Below, piece by piece: positions 13,723 through 24,515 of a stretch of DNA of 64,000 nucleotides. A program made the translations under genes and the position numbers. The notes beneath the pieces were generated by a model that ran no database searches, was not told the DNA's origin, and saw only the letters and a program-made list of their open reading frames with translations. Within the stretch, counting starts at the first letter, position 1; each line of letters begins with the position of its first letter. Source of the DNA: Epiperipatus broadwayi (lineage: Eukaryota > Onychophora > Udeonychophora > Euonychophora > Peripatidae); contig JAQFVV010012394.1 of NCBI GenBank assembly GCA_028023455.1, forward strand, positions 21,594,900-21,658,899, in the 5' to 3' direction.

Positions 13723-14037
13723 ATGTCTAATGCTGAAAATATTATGGTCTGGCAGTTGCCTGTCACCGAGGCTGATGCAGTTTCATTTCTGCAGGCCAAC
13801 AACATCTTGCCTGCCGTAAAGCAATGTGTTTGTGGCAAACTAATGACATTACATCAGTAATCGAGCTTCTGCTGCCCCACTCAATTGTGCCGATGAAGAA
13901 GCTCTATTCCCCAGCAGACATGATTCGATGGTTCAAAGATATCATTTTTAAAAGCCATGCATCTGGTATATTTTTGGAGCCACAACGAGATGACAATAGA
14001 ACGTGGTTTCACAGATCTTCAGCTCCAAAAATAAATG
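13723..14037 (+). pseudogene. Merlin/ISXO2-like transposase, N-terminal fragment with nonsense codons
   Basis: An ATG at 13723 opens 45 codons containing MVWQLPVTEADAVSFLQ and a CVCGKLM zinc-ribbon half, then a stop at 13858-13860. The same frame continues past two TGA codons. It shows a CC-x4-C cluster (a likely second zinc-ribbon half), then FDGSKISFLKAMHLVYFWSH and a TIERGFTDLQL block, ending at a TAA near 14035. The order (zinc ribbon, then a G-S-K-(L/I)-S...W block) is that of the N-terminus of IS1016/ISXO2-like (Merlin) transposases. The DDE catalytic domain is absent. All three internal stops fall in one frame with no frameshift, so decay was by point mutation. Family call is from motif recognition only. 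Confidence 0.6.
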
Positions 14038-15634
14038 TAAGAAGATAAAAACAGTTGAAACGTTGGAGTTTTGTATTATATAAATTGTTACATTTACCAT
14101 TTTCAAACTCCCTCCACTCACAACTTATAAATATATGTTCAGTATTGATACAAGAAAATAAAGTTTTTTAAAAGAAAAAGGATTTTTAATTTGTTGCTAT
14201 TATTGATTTATAATTTAAAATGAAAAAAAGTATTATTTTCCATTTTTTTAAAAACATAGAGCTTCATTTTCCTTTGACAAAACTTGCAAAATCAATCAGT
14301 CACATGACCAGAGTTCTGCAAATTTCTTTATACTACATATAGTACCAAAAATGTTTAGCTATTTTCTCAGTTTCTATCTACATTTCAAAATTGCGTGTAA
14401 GTTATTTTGAAAATAACAAACTTTAAGTGAAAGAAAATGCGATCAATAGATGGGAAAAATATAATATATATACTGTATTCATATTTTGTCACTAATGGAG
14501 CATCTAGAATGCCCAAGTTTCATTTTGCAAGGATGAAAAAATTCAACGACCTGCTGAAAGATGAACTCACTCTCCAGGGAAATTGGTAATCTATTTTAAT
14601 TACTTTCAAATTGTATTTTCTATTCTGATTATTTTATTTCTATTTTGTTGATTTTATATATGTACGACTTAATCTGAGTACTGGCAATAATTTTGATATA
14701 AACTAGTAATAGAGTAACATATTAACTGAATTTAAACTCTAATGACGCTATTATAGATTAATAGGAACATTGATTACTTAATATGTATTAGTCTGTTATT
14801 AAGGTTTGAAGTATTATTATATGTTAGTTAGATAACTGAGACTGATTCTTTTTTAAGACATTTCCTGCCATTTTTCGTGCTGTTATTTTTGCATTTTATA
14901 AATACTTTTATTTTTTAAATCGCTTTCAGATTTAGTATGTTTTTGTTTAATGTCATAGGCTTTTATTATATTTTTTTTCTCATTTCATAGGATTTTAAAA
15001 ATAACATTCGTAATTTACACTTTACTTATTTTTCATTGAACCCTTCATGCGGGAGGGGAGGGGTGTTTCTGAACATTATTCGTCTCAGATGTTATAATCA
15101 ACTTTTGTTTTAAATTTCAATTTTCTATTATGATTATTTTATTTCTGTTTTGTTGATTTTATATATGTGCGATTTAAACAGAGTATTTGCAATAATTTTT
15201 TATATAAACTAATACGCTATTACAGATTAATACGAGGTTTGAATTATTATCTGTTAGTTAGATAACTGAAGAGTGATTCTTTTTTAAATCGCTTTGACAT
15301 TTAGTATGTTTTTGTTTAATTTCGTAGGCTTTTATTATAGTTTTTTTTTTCCAATTATACATTTCAATTTCAGCGATTTTGAGAGATTTTTCATGTGTGT
15401 GTGTGGGGGGGGGGTATACCATTTCTCAAATTTAGCGATTTCTATTGATTTTTTTTTTACATTTCAATTTCAGCGATTTTGATTGATTTGTCTCATGCGC
15501 CGGGGGGGGTCTACCATTTCTAAAATTAAGCAATTTTTAGCGAATATTAAAAAAAATGATCAATTGCAGGCTTCTTGGTGGTTCTGCAGTGTCACCTGGT
15601 GACTCGTCCAGTACATGAGAAAAGCACCGAATGT

Positions 15635-17224
15635 TCTCTAGTCTTAAATAATTTCAATTATCTATCTATAGTTAAGTATAAAAAATGATACAACAATATT
15701 TTATTTATCTAATGTTGTTTATCTTTTTTTTTTTTTAATTATTTCAATTTTTTTCTAGATTCTTCAGATATACAGGATTTTAAAAAAAATTATATATTAT
15801 AGTTTCAATTATAAACACATATTTAATGTTATGCAATTTGACCTATTAAGAATTAAACTTTTTGTGCTCACCTTTTTTACACCATGTTTTTTTTTTAATT
15901 GGTTGCTTTAACGATTTTTTTTTTTTAAGATTTAATGTAAATTTAACAGAACATTTTAATATTACATAAATAAATTTCCAAATTTTAATAAAACTAAATT
16001 AAAATGTACCTTTTTAAATATACCTGTTATATTTGACAGCACAAATATATATTTGCTGAAATGCTCTCTGAATAAAAAATTTTAATTTTTTCCATTTTCT
16101 GACAGCATCACTACAAATCATAATAGTTTTTTTAGCTTTCTTAATAGTTACCATTTATTAATTTCGAAATATAAAAATGCTGGCCTTTGTCATTTTTGTA
16201 ATATTTTTTATTAAATATAATATTTGTAATATTTTTAATTGGTTGCTTTACTGTTTTTTTTTAAGATTTAATGTAAATATGTTTTTTATTAAACATTGCT
16301 AAGTATGTCATTTATCTGAACTATATTAGAGGATTGACAAACCATGAAAGCACAGAGCACCTTAAGACCAAATTGCAAATCAGCATTTGTGGCTGTTTCT
16401 GCAGCTGGCTGGGAATCGTCACCATGAAATATATACTATATCTCCGTAGTTAAAAGCACTTGGACTGAATTTTTATCCCAGCATCTTTTATTTAATGACA
16501 GAACTACTTCCTTTACATAAACTTAGTGGTTGTGAATTTGATAAATGGCATCAGACATTCATACAGTCACCAATCAGATAATAGAGAAAATACAGATTTT
16601 ATATATGATTCGGAACTCACATATAAAGTTGAAGATTAATATATCTAGGGCTGTTTTTGGATTAAACCTTTGCCCAGCATCCATTTTAGGTAAATACATT
16701 AATGCTTGTTACTGATCATTTATTAGGCAAGAGATTATCATAATATTCCTGGCTCAGCTATAAATCTCGATTCCAGATAAAAATTGAAATATCTGCTGCT
16801 GTTTTTAATTAAACAAATCACATGGTATCATTCATCTGATTTGAATATATTTAAAACTTTTACTTCACTATCAGTTCTTGAAACATATGAATAAAGATAC
16901 ATTCTAATTATAGTTAGGATTTTTTTTCCAGATAGCCGCCTCAGATATAGTGGTCATGTAGCAGTTTTTAACTAGAAAATAAAACAAGGATAAAAAATTG
17001 CTCAAACTCTTGTTATTATGCAATTAATTAACATGATAAGAAATATCTTTTCTCCATAGTACTTTATAGGGGGAGGAGGTGGATAAAGAACTTTTCTTCT
17101 ATTTTAAGCTGTGTGACATGCTCATTTCAATCTGTTAGTAAATATCAGAAAGTAAAGTTTATTTTAAAAATAGATAGAAAAAAATAATATTTTAAAATAA
17201 CAGTTTTATTAATAATATGATAGG
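15635..17224. other. Intergenic or 5' intronic DNA upstream of the FN3 gene
   Basis: Very T-rich. A ~45-bp block, ATTGGTTGCTTTA followed by a T-run and AAGATTTAATGTAAAT, occurs twice (near 15897-15944 and 16239-16279). A less AT-rich patch near 16335-16425 has no readable domain. It could hold a non-coding 5' exon of the downstream gene, but nothing proves that. Confidence 0.4.
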
Positions 17225-17310
17225 TGCTATTGGGGCTAGTGTAAGAGTGATGAACTGAAGAGTGAAAAGTTTCTAAATTAATGCTCATTCTATCATTTCT
17301 GATACTCAAA
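17225..17310 (+). repeat. Degenerate tRNA-derived SINE head
   Basis: The order GGGCTAGTG, then ACTGAAGAGTGAAAAG, then CTAAATTAATGCTCATTC parallels the SINE head at 29900-30010, which has CTGAAGAGCAAAAGATCCTG and AATTAATGTTCAACC. The A and B boxes are both eroded, so this is an old relic. Confidence 0.35.
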
Positions 17311-17629
17311 CATCACATGATCTCCCAAATGATTTTTAATCATTCTGTTATTCATTTCTTATTAGCACTATAATAAAATGAAATGTGATCGACAAAATAA
17401 CAATATTCAAATGTCTATATTGCTCGAGTTTGTAAGAAGTTCAAACACAGGAAATGATGTCACCAGATCAATCCTAGAATCTGATTTCCTGAGTCTGACA
17501 TTCTATGCTAAACTGAATAGGCATTTTAATCATACATATATATGCTTTATTTAAATAATTAATTAGTTTGTAGTTATCTTATTTTAATTTTAACTATGTT
17601 TAATACATTTATTTGTAAATGGGTAATAT

Positions 17630-17660
17630 TAATTTTTTCCTTTCTTTTTTTTTTTTTCAG
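17630..17660 (+). promoter_or_regulatory. 3' splice acceptor of the FN3 gene's coding exon
   Basis: A long pyrimidine tract, almost all T, ends in CAG at 17658-17660, only 11 bases before the start codon. This is a strong intron 3' end and implies at least one upstream non-coding 5' exon. Where that exon lies cannot be read from the sequence. Confidence 0.65.
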
Positions 17661-17663
17661 AAA

Positions 17664-17675
17664 ATGATACCATGA
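17664..17675 (+). promoter_or_regulatory. Three-codon uORF overlapping the main start (ATGA)
   Basis: Directly after the predicted acceptor, ATG-ATA-CCA-TGA forms a minimal upstream ORF. Its stop codon (17673-17675) overlaps the main ATG (17672-17674) in the arrangement ATGA. If the acceptor call is right, every mature transcript carries it, which could allow translational control by termination and reinitiation. The uORF start has a weak context; the main start has A at -3. Confidence 0.45.
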
Positions 17676-18478
17676 CATGTTTACGGATAGATGCATTGTT
17701 GTCTGCAATGTTCCTGCAGATTACACTCTTCCAGTTTCCTCTTCTCAGTGCTAGATCTTTTTCAATCACCAAAGCTGACAGAACTTTCAAATTGTCGAAA
17801 GACTCAGTAGGTGATGTACAAATACCACGTAAGGAAAGAGATATTTTATTAAATTTCCCTCACATCAAAGATGTGGTTGTAACTGATGTAAGTCCAAATA
17901 CCATTGATATCAAGTGGGGGTTTGAAGGCTTGCCAATTCCAGGATATTTAGTACAATATTATAAGCGGGAAAGTCGTGAGTATAAAACAACAAGTAATCT
18001 TATCCCATGGAATGTCACAACTTACACATTAAAACATCTTCCAGCCAATACCGTCTTTACTATTTGTGTTTTAATTATTAATGACCAAACAGAACGTGAA
18101 ACAAATAGTAATTGCATCAAAACACGAACTGACTCTAGATTTATTTCGGAATATGTTGGAAGTACAATAGGTGCCATCTTGTGTCTGGCTTTAATAATTG
18201 TGATAGTTCTTTTAGCTCGCAGGATTAAAAAAGACAAAAACCAAGATGAATCTGCAAAAGTGAAACCGGTTAAAACTCGGTGGAATAATGCTCACTCTGA
18301 TTATGACACCAGCAGTGACGGAAAACATCAGTGCCCTATGTGTGGGGGCACTAGTGAACCGAACTCTACAAGTGTCAGTACAGTGAATCTAAACAACGAA
18401 GATACACCGGTTATTGTTGTAACTGCGGTGGATCACCATGTGTATTATAATCAAGCTTTGGGTGAAGAAGCAGCATAA
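17672..18478 (+). CDS. Single-FN3 type I membrane protein (268 aa, one coding exon)
   Basis: This is the only convincing host gene. Residues 1-28 look like a signal peptide (hydrophobic ALLSAMFLQITLFQFPLL, then S-A-R-S). Residues about 62-152 form an FN3 domain: V-T-D-V-S-P-N-T-I-D-I-K-W, then the Y-L-V-Q-Y-Y strand, then Y-T-L-K-H-L-P-A-N-T-V-F-T. Cys132 and Cys148 sit where the FN3 domains of some leucine-rich-repeat neuronal adhesion proteins (FLRT/ELFN-like) have a disulfide. N114 is in an N-V-T glycosylation sequon. Residues about 162-183 are a transmembrane helix followed by the basic stop-transfer R-R-I-K-K-D-K. The ~85-residue cytoplasmic tail has a C-P-M-C pair (221-224), a Ser/Asn-rich stretch and an acidic end. 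No leucine-rich repeats are encoded in this exon, so it is either a stand-alone receptor or adhesion-type protein, or the sole coding exon of a shortened relative. Single-FN3 FNDC4/5 proteins share the layout, but the strand sequences look closer to the LRR group. The ligand is unknown. Confidence 0.85.
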   Translation: MTCLRIDALLSAMFLQITLFQFPLLSARSFSITKADRTFKLSKDSVGDVQIPRKERDILLNFPHIKDVVVTDVSPNTIDIKWGFEGLPIPGYLVQYYKRESREYKTTSNLIPWNVTTYTLKHLPANTVFTICVLIINDQTERETNSNCIKTRTDSRFISEYVGSTIGAILCLALIIVIVLLARRIKKDKNQDESAKVKPVKTRWNNAHSDYDTSSDGKHQCPMCGGTSEPNSTSVSTVNLNNEDTPVIVVTAVDHHVYYNQALGEEAA

Positions 18479-19100
18479 TTTGCTGGTTTTGTCATCGAAA
18501 AGACTTAATAATTTATTATGCACAAACTTTTGGGGGATTTGGGCTTTTCTTTCAGTTGGTCTTTTTTTTTATGTTTTTAATTATAATTGTTTTTAATTCC
18601 TGCTAAACCTCTTTAACCTGTCAGTGGTGTGAAATAGTTAAGTCTTGATATTAAACTATTAGATTTGTTTTATCTGTTTGTTTAATTTTAAGTTTACTTT
18701 AACAATATTTCCATTTGAAATTAGTATTTGGAAAGTGTTATAACAGAGAAATAATTATTTAGAATTATAAAAGAAAATATGAATTGTAAAATTCACAAAA
18801 TATCACATGGTTTTCTCTACTTATATTTAGCTTATAATTTTAAGACTAATTCTTTTTATTTACTGTATTCTAGAATCATCTGTTGAATGTTGTGAGTAAT
18901 CAGTGAACACGACCTGATAGGCTAATATATCTCCAAATTGATTTTCAGCTTATAGCCATATTTGGTGAGAAGCTGACTCTAAAGAAGATCATAAGCCAAA
19001 TACTAGAGTAGGAATATGAATACAATAATATTACTGCATTGGTCCATTGTTTACTCAATTTCACAATAGATGACTCTGAGGTAACGTAAATAAAGTGCAT
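18479..19100 (+). terminator. Probable 3' UTR with AATAAA poly(A) signal
   Basis: From the TAA at 18476-18478 onward the sequence is AT-rich and non-coding. The first canonical AATAAA I find on the plus strand is at 19089-19094, followed by a short T-containing stretch. This would give a 3' UTR of about 0.6 kb. The actual cleavage site is unproven. Confidence 0.45.
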
Positions 19101-20261
19101 TAGTGTTCTAAAAACATTTATAAATTTAATGACTATTCTCTATTCCAGATTTTTTAAATTTAAAATGTTTTCTCTACCAGATGATAGTTTTATTTATTAT
19201 TTATAACATTCTTAACTATAGTAATGGAAAATAGTCATTTTAAAGCCTTAGAATTTAAGGCGTGATATAAATATTATTATATCGTTACGTTTTTATTTAC
19301 AACTGTCAAACTCACTCCACTTACAATTTTGACATCATCCACCTCAGATAAATACAATCATGATTATTAATAATCATCTACCAAATTAGAGATTATCTCT
19401 AACATAGATAACCTCAGTTAAAGATTAATATATCTGATTTTTTAATTTTAAACATACACACACACACGGAGTTATTCATATCTATATTACATCCAACTAC
19501 AGTAACAAAAGAAGCGATATATACAATTTGGTTATTGTTTCTAGTTGGAATGTGTGTGATCTTTAAAATATTTCAGGTATCATACCTTCTATTGTTATTG
19601 TTTTTTGTCATTTTTTAACTATCTGAAATAAAAGCAATTATATATATATGATAATGCAATAGAAAATCAGCTCAAATTTTAGAGACCACGAAACGCAATA
19701 TAAAATGTGTTATTTTATTTATGCAAAAAGAATATGTTTTAATTTAAATGTTTGTATCATAATAATTGTAAATAAAAAATGAGACGTAGATTACAAATCG
19801 TGTAGTAAACAAAAGAAATTAAAATAGTTCAACAGTGAGGAAAAAATAAATTTAAGATATCGTAGTGGAGATTTATATTTAGGAATTATAAACAACGAAT
19901 TTTTTTAAAGTCACTTGAATAAAAATATTGTACTTTATATAAAAATAAATATTGTAAAAAAAAATACGTGTATGTGTTCATATATATTATGTGTATATGT
20001 GCTTGTGCACATTTTACGGGAGTTTTAATTTAAAGCTGTTCAACTCAAAATTTAACTGGCTCCATGTATGAAGTCAATCGGGCATCTTATACATGTTTTT
20101 TTTTTATTTGTTTGTTTAGCAAAATAATTTACACTAGTATTAATTGCAAATATTAACATCTGATCAACATTTATCCTTTAAGTGCAGTTTTTTTGTCATA
20201 AAATTATTACGAATAACGTAAACATCTCCTATAGTTTTTTGTGAAAATAGGATATGATGTA
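19101..20261. other. Intergenic DNA with a small dispersed repeat
   Basis: Mostly featureless. The block ACAATTTTGACATCATCCAC followed by CTCAGATAAATAC (near 19321-19354) recurs in diverged form near 59206-59237, showing a dispersed repeat. No coding frame was seen. Confidence 0.45.
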
Positions 20262-20785
20262 TTTACATATTGGATTATTGCCATCATCTAATATTAAGTG
20301 TAGAATGTCTTTAGAAAAATTTAACTTTATTTAAATATTCCAATTACCTTCAACTATTAGTAATAGTACACAGGATGCTTTGAGATGTATTATTTCCTCT
20401 CTTATTCAGGTGTTGCTGGCCTGATCAGTGACAGTATTAGCAAGGGAATCTAACCTGGACCCTTAGATTCTTGAATATTGAATTTTAAGGTAATGTACCT
20501 TTGGCAGGATGGCTCAGTTGGTTATAGCATTATCTTAAAATTCAATATTCAAGAATCTAAGGATCTAGGTTCGATCCCCATGCTAGCACTCTCACTGGTC
20601 AGGCCAGCTACACCTGAAGAAGAGAAGAGAATAATACCTCTTGAAACATTGTGCATATATTACTTGTGTGGTATTACTAACAGTTGGATGTAATTGGAAT
20701 ATTTAAATAAAGTTAAATTTATCTAATGACATTCAATACTTAATATTAGATGATGGAAATAGTCCATTATATAAATACAACTAAA
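20262..20785. mobile_element. Foldback pair built from a tRNA-derived SINE
   Basis: The left arm (about 20262-20498) is the reverse complement of the right arm (about 20530-20785). Shared blocks include CATCATCTAATATTAAGT at the ends and TTCTTGAATATTGAATTTTA near the centre. The centre holds the SINE A box. The same outer ends, (T)TGGA(T/C)TATT(A/G)(C/T)C(A/T)TCATCTA, flank the short copy at 62334-62515, so the ends behave as terminal inverted repeats of a MITE-like family. An alternative is two SINE copies that landed head to head. Confidence 0.65.
20500..20700 (+). repeat. tRNA-derived SINE with A box, B box and hairpin tail
   Basis: Pol III promoter boxes are clear: A box TGGCTCAGTTGG at 20510-20521 and B box GGTTCGATCCC at 20568-20578. 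After a SINE body (CAGGCCAGC near 20600-20608) the tail has CTGAAGA (20614-20620), a hairpin closing with CTCTT, and GAAAC (20643-20647), the motif seen in other retroelement tails here. The tRNA-like part cannot fold as a normal tRNA because the spacing is extended, so it is not a functional tRNA. Confidence 0.75.
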
Positions 20786-22597
20786 ATACCATCATCACAA
20801 ACCTTCAGAAAGAAACAAGATATAATATTATATATAATGACCATATTCTGAATTTAAATTATGAGAATTAAATGTTCACAACACTATTTCAAGTGAACTT
20901 ATTTTATCAGCTATGCCAAGCTCCAAACATCAAATTAAACATACATCTGTTTTATTGTTGAATCTGAAAATAGTCTACAAAAAATTTAAAATTATGTCTA
21001 TTATAATAACTCAAACTATCAATAAATTATATATGGCTGAGTAATTTGCAATGCAAAAATCAAACCATAATATATAAATTTCAGTTTGACATTGAAAGCA
21101 TTAAGATTCTTCATGAAGAGAGAAACCATAATAAAAGAAAAATTAAGGTGGCAATTTTAATAAATAGAAATAAAATAAATATAATTAATAGTCAAACTGC
21201 TAACATTAAAATTCGGGATTCATGAGATTTGAATTGATGACATTTGCTTCCGTTATGTTTTTTGAATTTAACGGCAGTTGAGGAGGGTTAAGAAATTAAC
21301 CAAAAGTGCTTCTGCAGATTACTGTATATAATAGTTAATTATGGTTATATTTATTATTTTTATTGTTATATACATGCTTTTTAAAAATTAATTTTTTTCT
21401 ATTAAAGTACAGAATTAAATTCTTTATCTTTTTAAACATATAAGTATCTAGATTCTATTTATATCCAGTCATTATTACAATATTATTTTTATCTTAAGAC
21501 CAATGAAACATTTTCAATGGATTATTTAAAAAAACAGTAATCTGGAGAGTGCAATGTTGCCAGTTTGCCTAAAGCTTTTAGATTATAAAGAAAAATAAAC
21601 TTTTTCTATAAATGTAATAACCGAGGTAGTATGGCTTTCCATATTAAAATTAATCTAGACATGGCATTTTAAACTTCAAAACGTTTAAAATAAAATATAA
21701 TGATAAAATTATAGGTGGTAAGACTATATCATATTAAAATCGTATTTTTGGTTTTATTAATCAGTGAATCCTACTCATCCTAATCATTTACTGACCAAAA
21801 CTAGATGCTAATTTGGTTGGCTGTGGATTTTTATGCTTATTAATAATTTTCTAGGGTATATAATTAAACTTAGTGTCTACATAAATAAAATTGTATATAG
21901 TTTTTAAATTTTTTGTGAAGCAAGATATTTCTGAAGAAGTCTGTTAAACAGTCAAAACAGTCAATGTCAATAAAAAATTTAATAAAAGAAATTGCATGGT
22001 GTTAATTGTGCATGTAAAATGATTAATTATTATTATCTATATTTAAATACGTTTATATATTTTCATACAAAAAATACGATTTTATTGATAGTTTCAATTG
22101 ACTAATAGTCATCTTCAGAAATTTGCAAATTTTTAACAGTTCCTCTGTACAAATTACAAACCAACCACAGAAATTATTTTTGGAGATGAGAATAGTTGAA
22201 ACTCACAAATATACAGGATTGTATAGACATATACTTGAAAATAATATTCTATTTATTCATCAATTTAAAATCTTAATTAGCTTTGACTAACATATGAGGA
22301 TTTTTTTATTTTATTTTTTTACCCTTAATATTATTAATATTTATTACATTAAGCAATATAAAATTTAATGAAATAGTAATGCAAAAGGGTTTTAATTTAA
22401 ATGCAATATATTTAAGTGATCTATTGAAAAACAATGTATTTAAATGAAAGGAGATTGATTGGTACTCTAATGATGGCAATATTATTAGTGTTTGCAACTC
22501 ATGTGATCATTGTACATACAATATCAATAAAGCATCATATGATCTCTGATTAGTTCTGCCATCTAGTGTAAGTTTTTGTACTAATAGATTATCAAAT
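20786..22597. other. Intergenic DNA with two retroelement tails
   Basis: Mostly AT-rich and non-coding. Two tails of the CTGA(A/T)GA-hairpin type are present: plus at 21931-21960 (GAAAC decayed to AAAAC, followed by AATAAAAAATTTAATAAAAG) and minus at 22091-22118. Confidence 0.55.
22091..22118 (-). repeat. Retroelement tail motif, minus strand
   Basis: Reading the minus strand: CTGAAGA, then a perfect TGACT-ATT-AGTCA stem, then ATT and GAAAC, followed by an A-rich end containing AATAAAA. It has the same order of elements as the tails at 3.2 and 59.4 kb. Confidence 0.55.
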
Positions 22598-22930
22598 GGT
22601 TATGCTTAATAAATTCCTATTCAGATTTATCCTATCCATATTGCTAGATTAATTTCTAGCTTTTCCTTTTAATAGTGAGAAATTTTGGATCCGGATCTAA
22701 TTCATACATATTTTTGAATCCCATGCAGTTTTTCTTCAGTGACCATTATTTACTTCTTTCCTGGCTATCAAGATACTGGCATGAAATTCAAAAACATCTT
22801 AATATTTTAAATCTAAACCAACTTTCTTGTATAGATATACAAATATAACATCAGTTCAATATCTATATGTTTTGAGATTCTCAGATTTTTAATAAATGTA
22901 GACACCTGTCTTTCTTGTCCAGAAGTATTA
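22598..22930 (-). repeat. Degenerate antisense SINE copy
   Basis: In reverse complement it carries GATCCAAAATTTCTCA, a decayed core, then GCTAGAAATTAATC, matching in order the SINE at 30.6 kb (GATCCAAGGTTCCTCA...GCCAGAAACTAGTC). A second diverged copy follows at 23028-23340. The two also share an AATCTAAAC(C/T)AACTT(T/G)CTT block, so they look like serial insertions or an old duplication. Confidence 0.5.
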
Positions 22931-23027
22931 TTAGACCAAGAAAACATTATCTGACATCTGACTTCATCTTACTTTTATAGAGTAAATGGATTATTTGCAC
23001 TGCAGTTCTTCTATCTTGAGTAAATTG

Positions 23028-23340
23028 ATTGATCAATAGATGTCATATAGTAGCACTTAATAAATTCATATCCATATCCTTATACTAGTTTCCAGCTTAT
23101 ATCTTTCGTTAATAAGAAGTTTTGAACCTGGATTTTTTTCAGACCTTCTCCAGCATCTATCATTTAGTTTTTTCTTTATTGTCAACTCAAAAATTCAAAT
23201 TAATGTTTTGAATCTAAACTAACTTGCTTACATGGTTGTACAGATCTGATACCACTTCAGTATCCATATATTTTGATGTTTTTTTAATATTTATAGAGAT
23301 CTATAATGTTCACCAGGATTGTTATTATCCTTAAGTAGAA
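23028..23340 (-). repeat. Second degenerate antisense SINE copy
   Basis: Reverse complement shows ATCCAGGTTCAAAACTTCTT, then AGCTGGAAACTAGTATAAGG, in the order of the 30.6-kb SINE core. The shared flanking block CAG(T/A)(A/T)(C/T)C(T/A)ATATATTTT is also found at 57830-57845 in the copy there. Confidence 0.5.
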
Positions 23341-23854
23341 AAATCTACTTCTTTTACTCTGCTTAGAGGTGATGTGCATTGGAACCAAAACATAGAGATA
23401 CATTGGATCCAAACTCATAACTTCTCATTGATGAAAATCATTAAAAAAATGCATTTGCCTAAATAGAATAGAACAGCAACAGATCGAATTTAATAAACAC
23501 TGCCATCTGGTATCTATTGATTATCCAAGCTTATGTAGGAATGGATTTTCTACTTATCTTATTAAAACATCTAATATTCAATTTTAATTATAGAGAAGTG
23601 GTCTTAAGTTATAAGTAATTTATAAAAAATACTTATACATATAATCATATCATATGCATAAAAATCTAATACTATCAATATATATATATATATTATTCTT
23701 TGTTCATAACTAATAAATTTATTGATAATTTAAGCTAGTAAGATCATATAAAAGTGGTAATCTTTTATCTAACAAAATAGATTAATCTTGATATAACAAA
23801 AGGTGGGCATTGTATTACATATCTGATACATGCTCATTAAAATCATTACGTTAT
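23341..23854. other. AT-rich intergenic DNA, nothing recognised
   Basis: No frame or repeat signature was supported; an (AT)n run lies near 23678-23694. Confidence 0.45.
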
Positions 23855-24420
23855 CAGATGAATGTAAAAAAGTAGGGGTAAAAGTAAATATTAAAAAGAC
23901 TAAAATAACATTCAATGGATTTTCTCAGAATTGATCTTGACCAGATTATGAAAACATAATGGATAAAATTAATCATAGAATTGGGTTAGAGTGCTTTTGG
24001 TAGAAATAGTTTAATACTGAAATATGCCTATGTATTTGAAAAGGAAGATTTTTAATAGATAATGTGTGTTTTACCAGCTTTTACTTATGGATTTGAGACA
24101 TGGACATATAACATAATGGCAATACAGAGACTTCAGTTTACTCAATAAAGTAATGAGAGAAATATATTAAGAATAACTAGAAGAGATCGAAAATAAAATA
24201 CATGGGTGAGAAAACAAACAGATATGACTAACATCATTGAAAGAATTAAGAAAGTGAAATAGAACTGGAATAGATATCTAGAAGTTATGATAAAAGATTG
24301 ACAGCTGAAATTTGTATTTAGATCACAAGAAATTGTAAAAGATCTAGAAATAGACAAGATGTGAGATAGATGGGGATTGGAACAATTGGATTAAACTTCT
24401 TTCATCCTGCATAGATCAAT
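23855..24420 (+). pseudogene. RTE-type LINE, 3' end of ORF (decayed)
   Basis: In shifting frames the plus strand reads a VKVNIKKTKITFNGFSQ block, YENIMDKINHRIGL, FTYGFETWTYNIMAIQRLQF, NILRITRRDRK and IIERIKKVK-NW. This order matches the end of the reverse transcriptase and the C-terminal region of RTE-class LINE ORFs. Several stops and frameshifts make it non-coding. It ends near the TTCATCCTGCATAGATC block and an (AT)n run at 24421-24438, a plausible 3' end with a simple-repeat tail. The copies at 2.3-2.8 kb and 13.5 kb belong to the same family. Confidence 0.7.
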
Positions 24421-24515
24421 CATATATATATATATATACACTTTATCTGGTAATTGCAAGTTTTTTTAAGAAAAAATCCTTTAATTATCTAACTTAAATA
24501 AGTTTTTTTGATATT

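Larger units (their letters stand above)
11941..15634. mobile_element. 3.7-kb foldback element with ~1.55-kb inverted arms
   Basis: The left arm (about 11941-13481) and right arm (about 14044-15634) are reverse complements along almost their whole length. Both outer ends carry the TTCGGTGCTTTTCTCA(C/T)GTACTGG block, and both inner ends carry ACAAAACTCCAACGTTTCAAC or its complement. One indel of about 60 bp lies in the right arm near 14080-14140. Each arm also carries an internal direct duplication (12234-12465 against 12600-12965 on the left) and G/C homopolymer runs (12068-12078, 15402-15413). I could not define a clean target-site duplication at the outer ends. The ~560-bp loop holds a Merlin transposase relic and an RTE scrap, so this may be a Merlin-derived or Merlin-invaded foldback element. 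Confidence 0.8.

Noticed and set aside
18022-18237. 71-codon minus-strand frame inside the FN3 gene
   Set aside because: It is the antisense shadow of a clearly coding exon with signal peptide, FN3 and membrane helix on the plus strand.
20510-20578. Functional tRNA gene
   Set aside because: Distance between boxes is stretched and the cloverleaf cannot close; downstream SINE body and tail are present.
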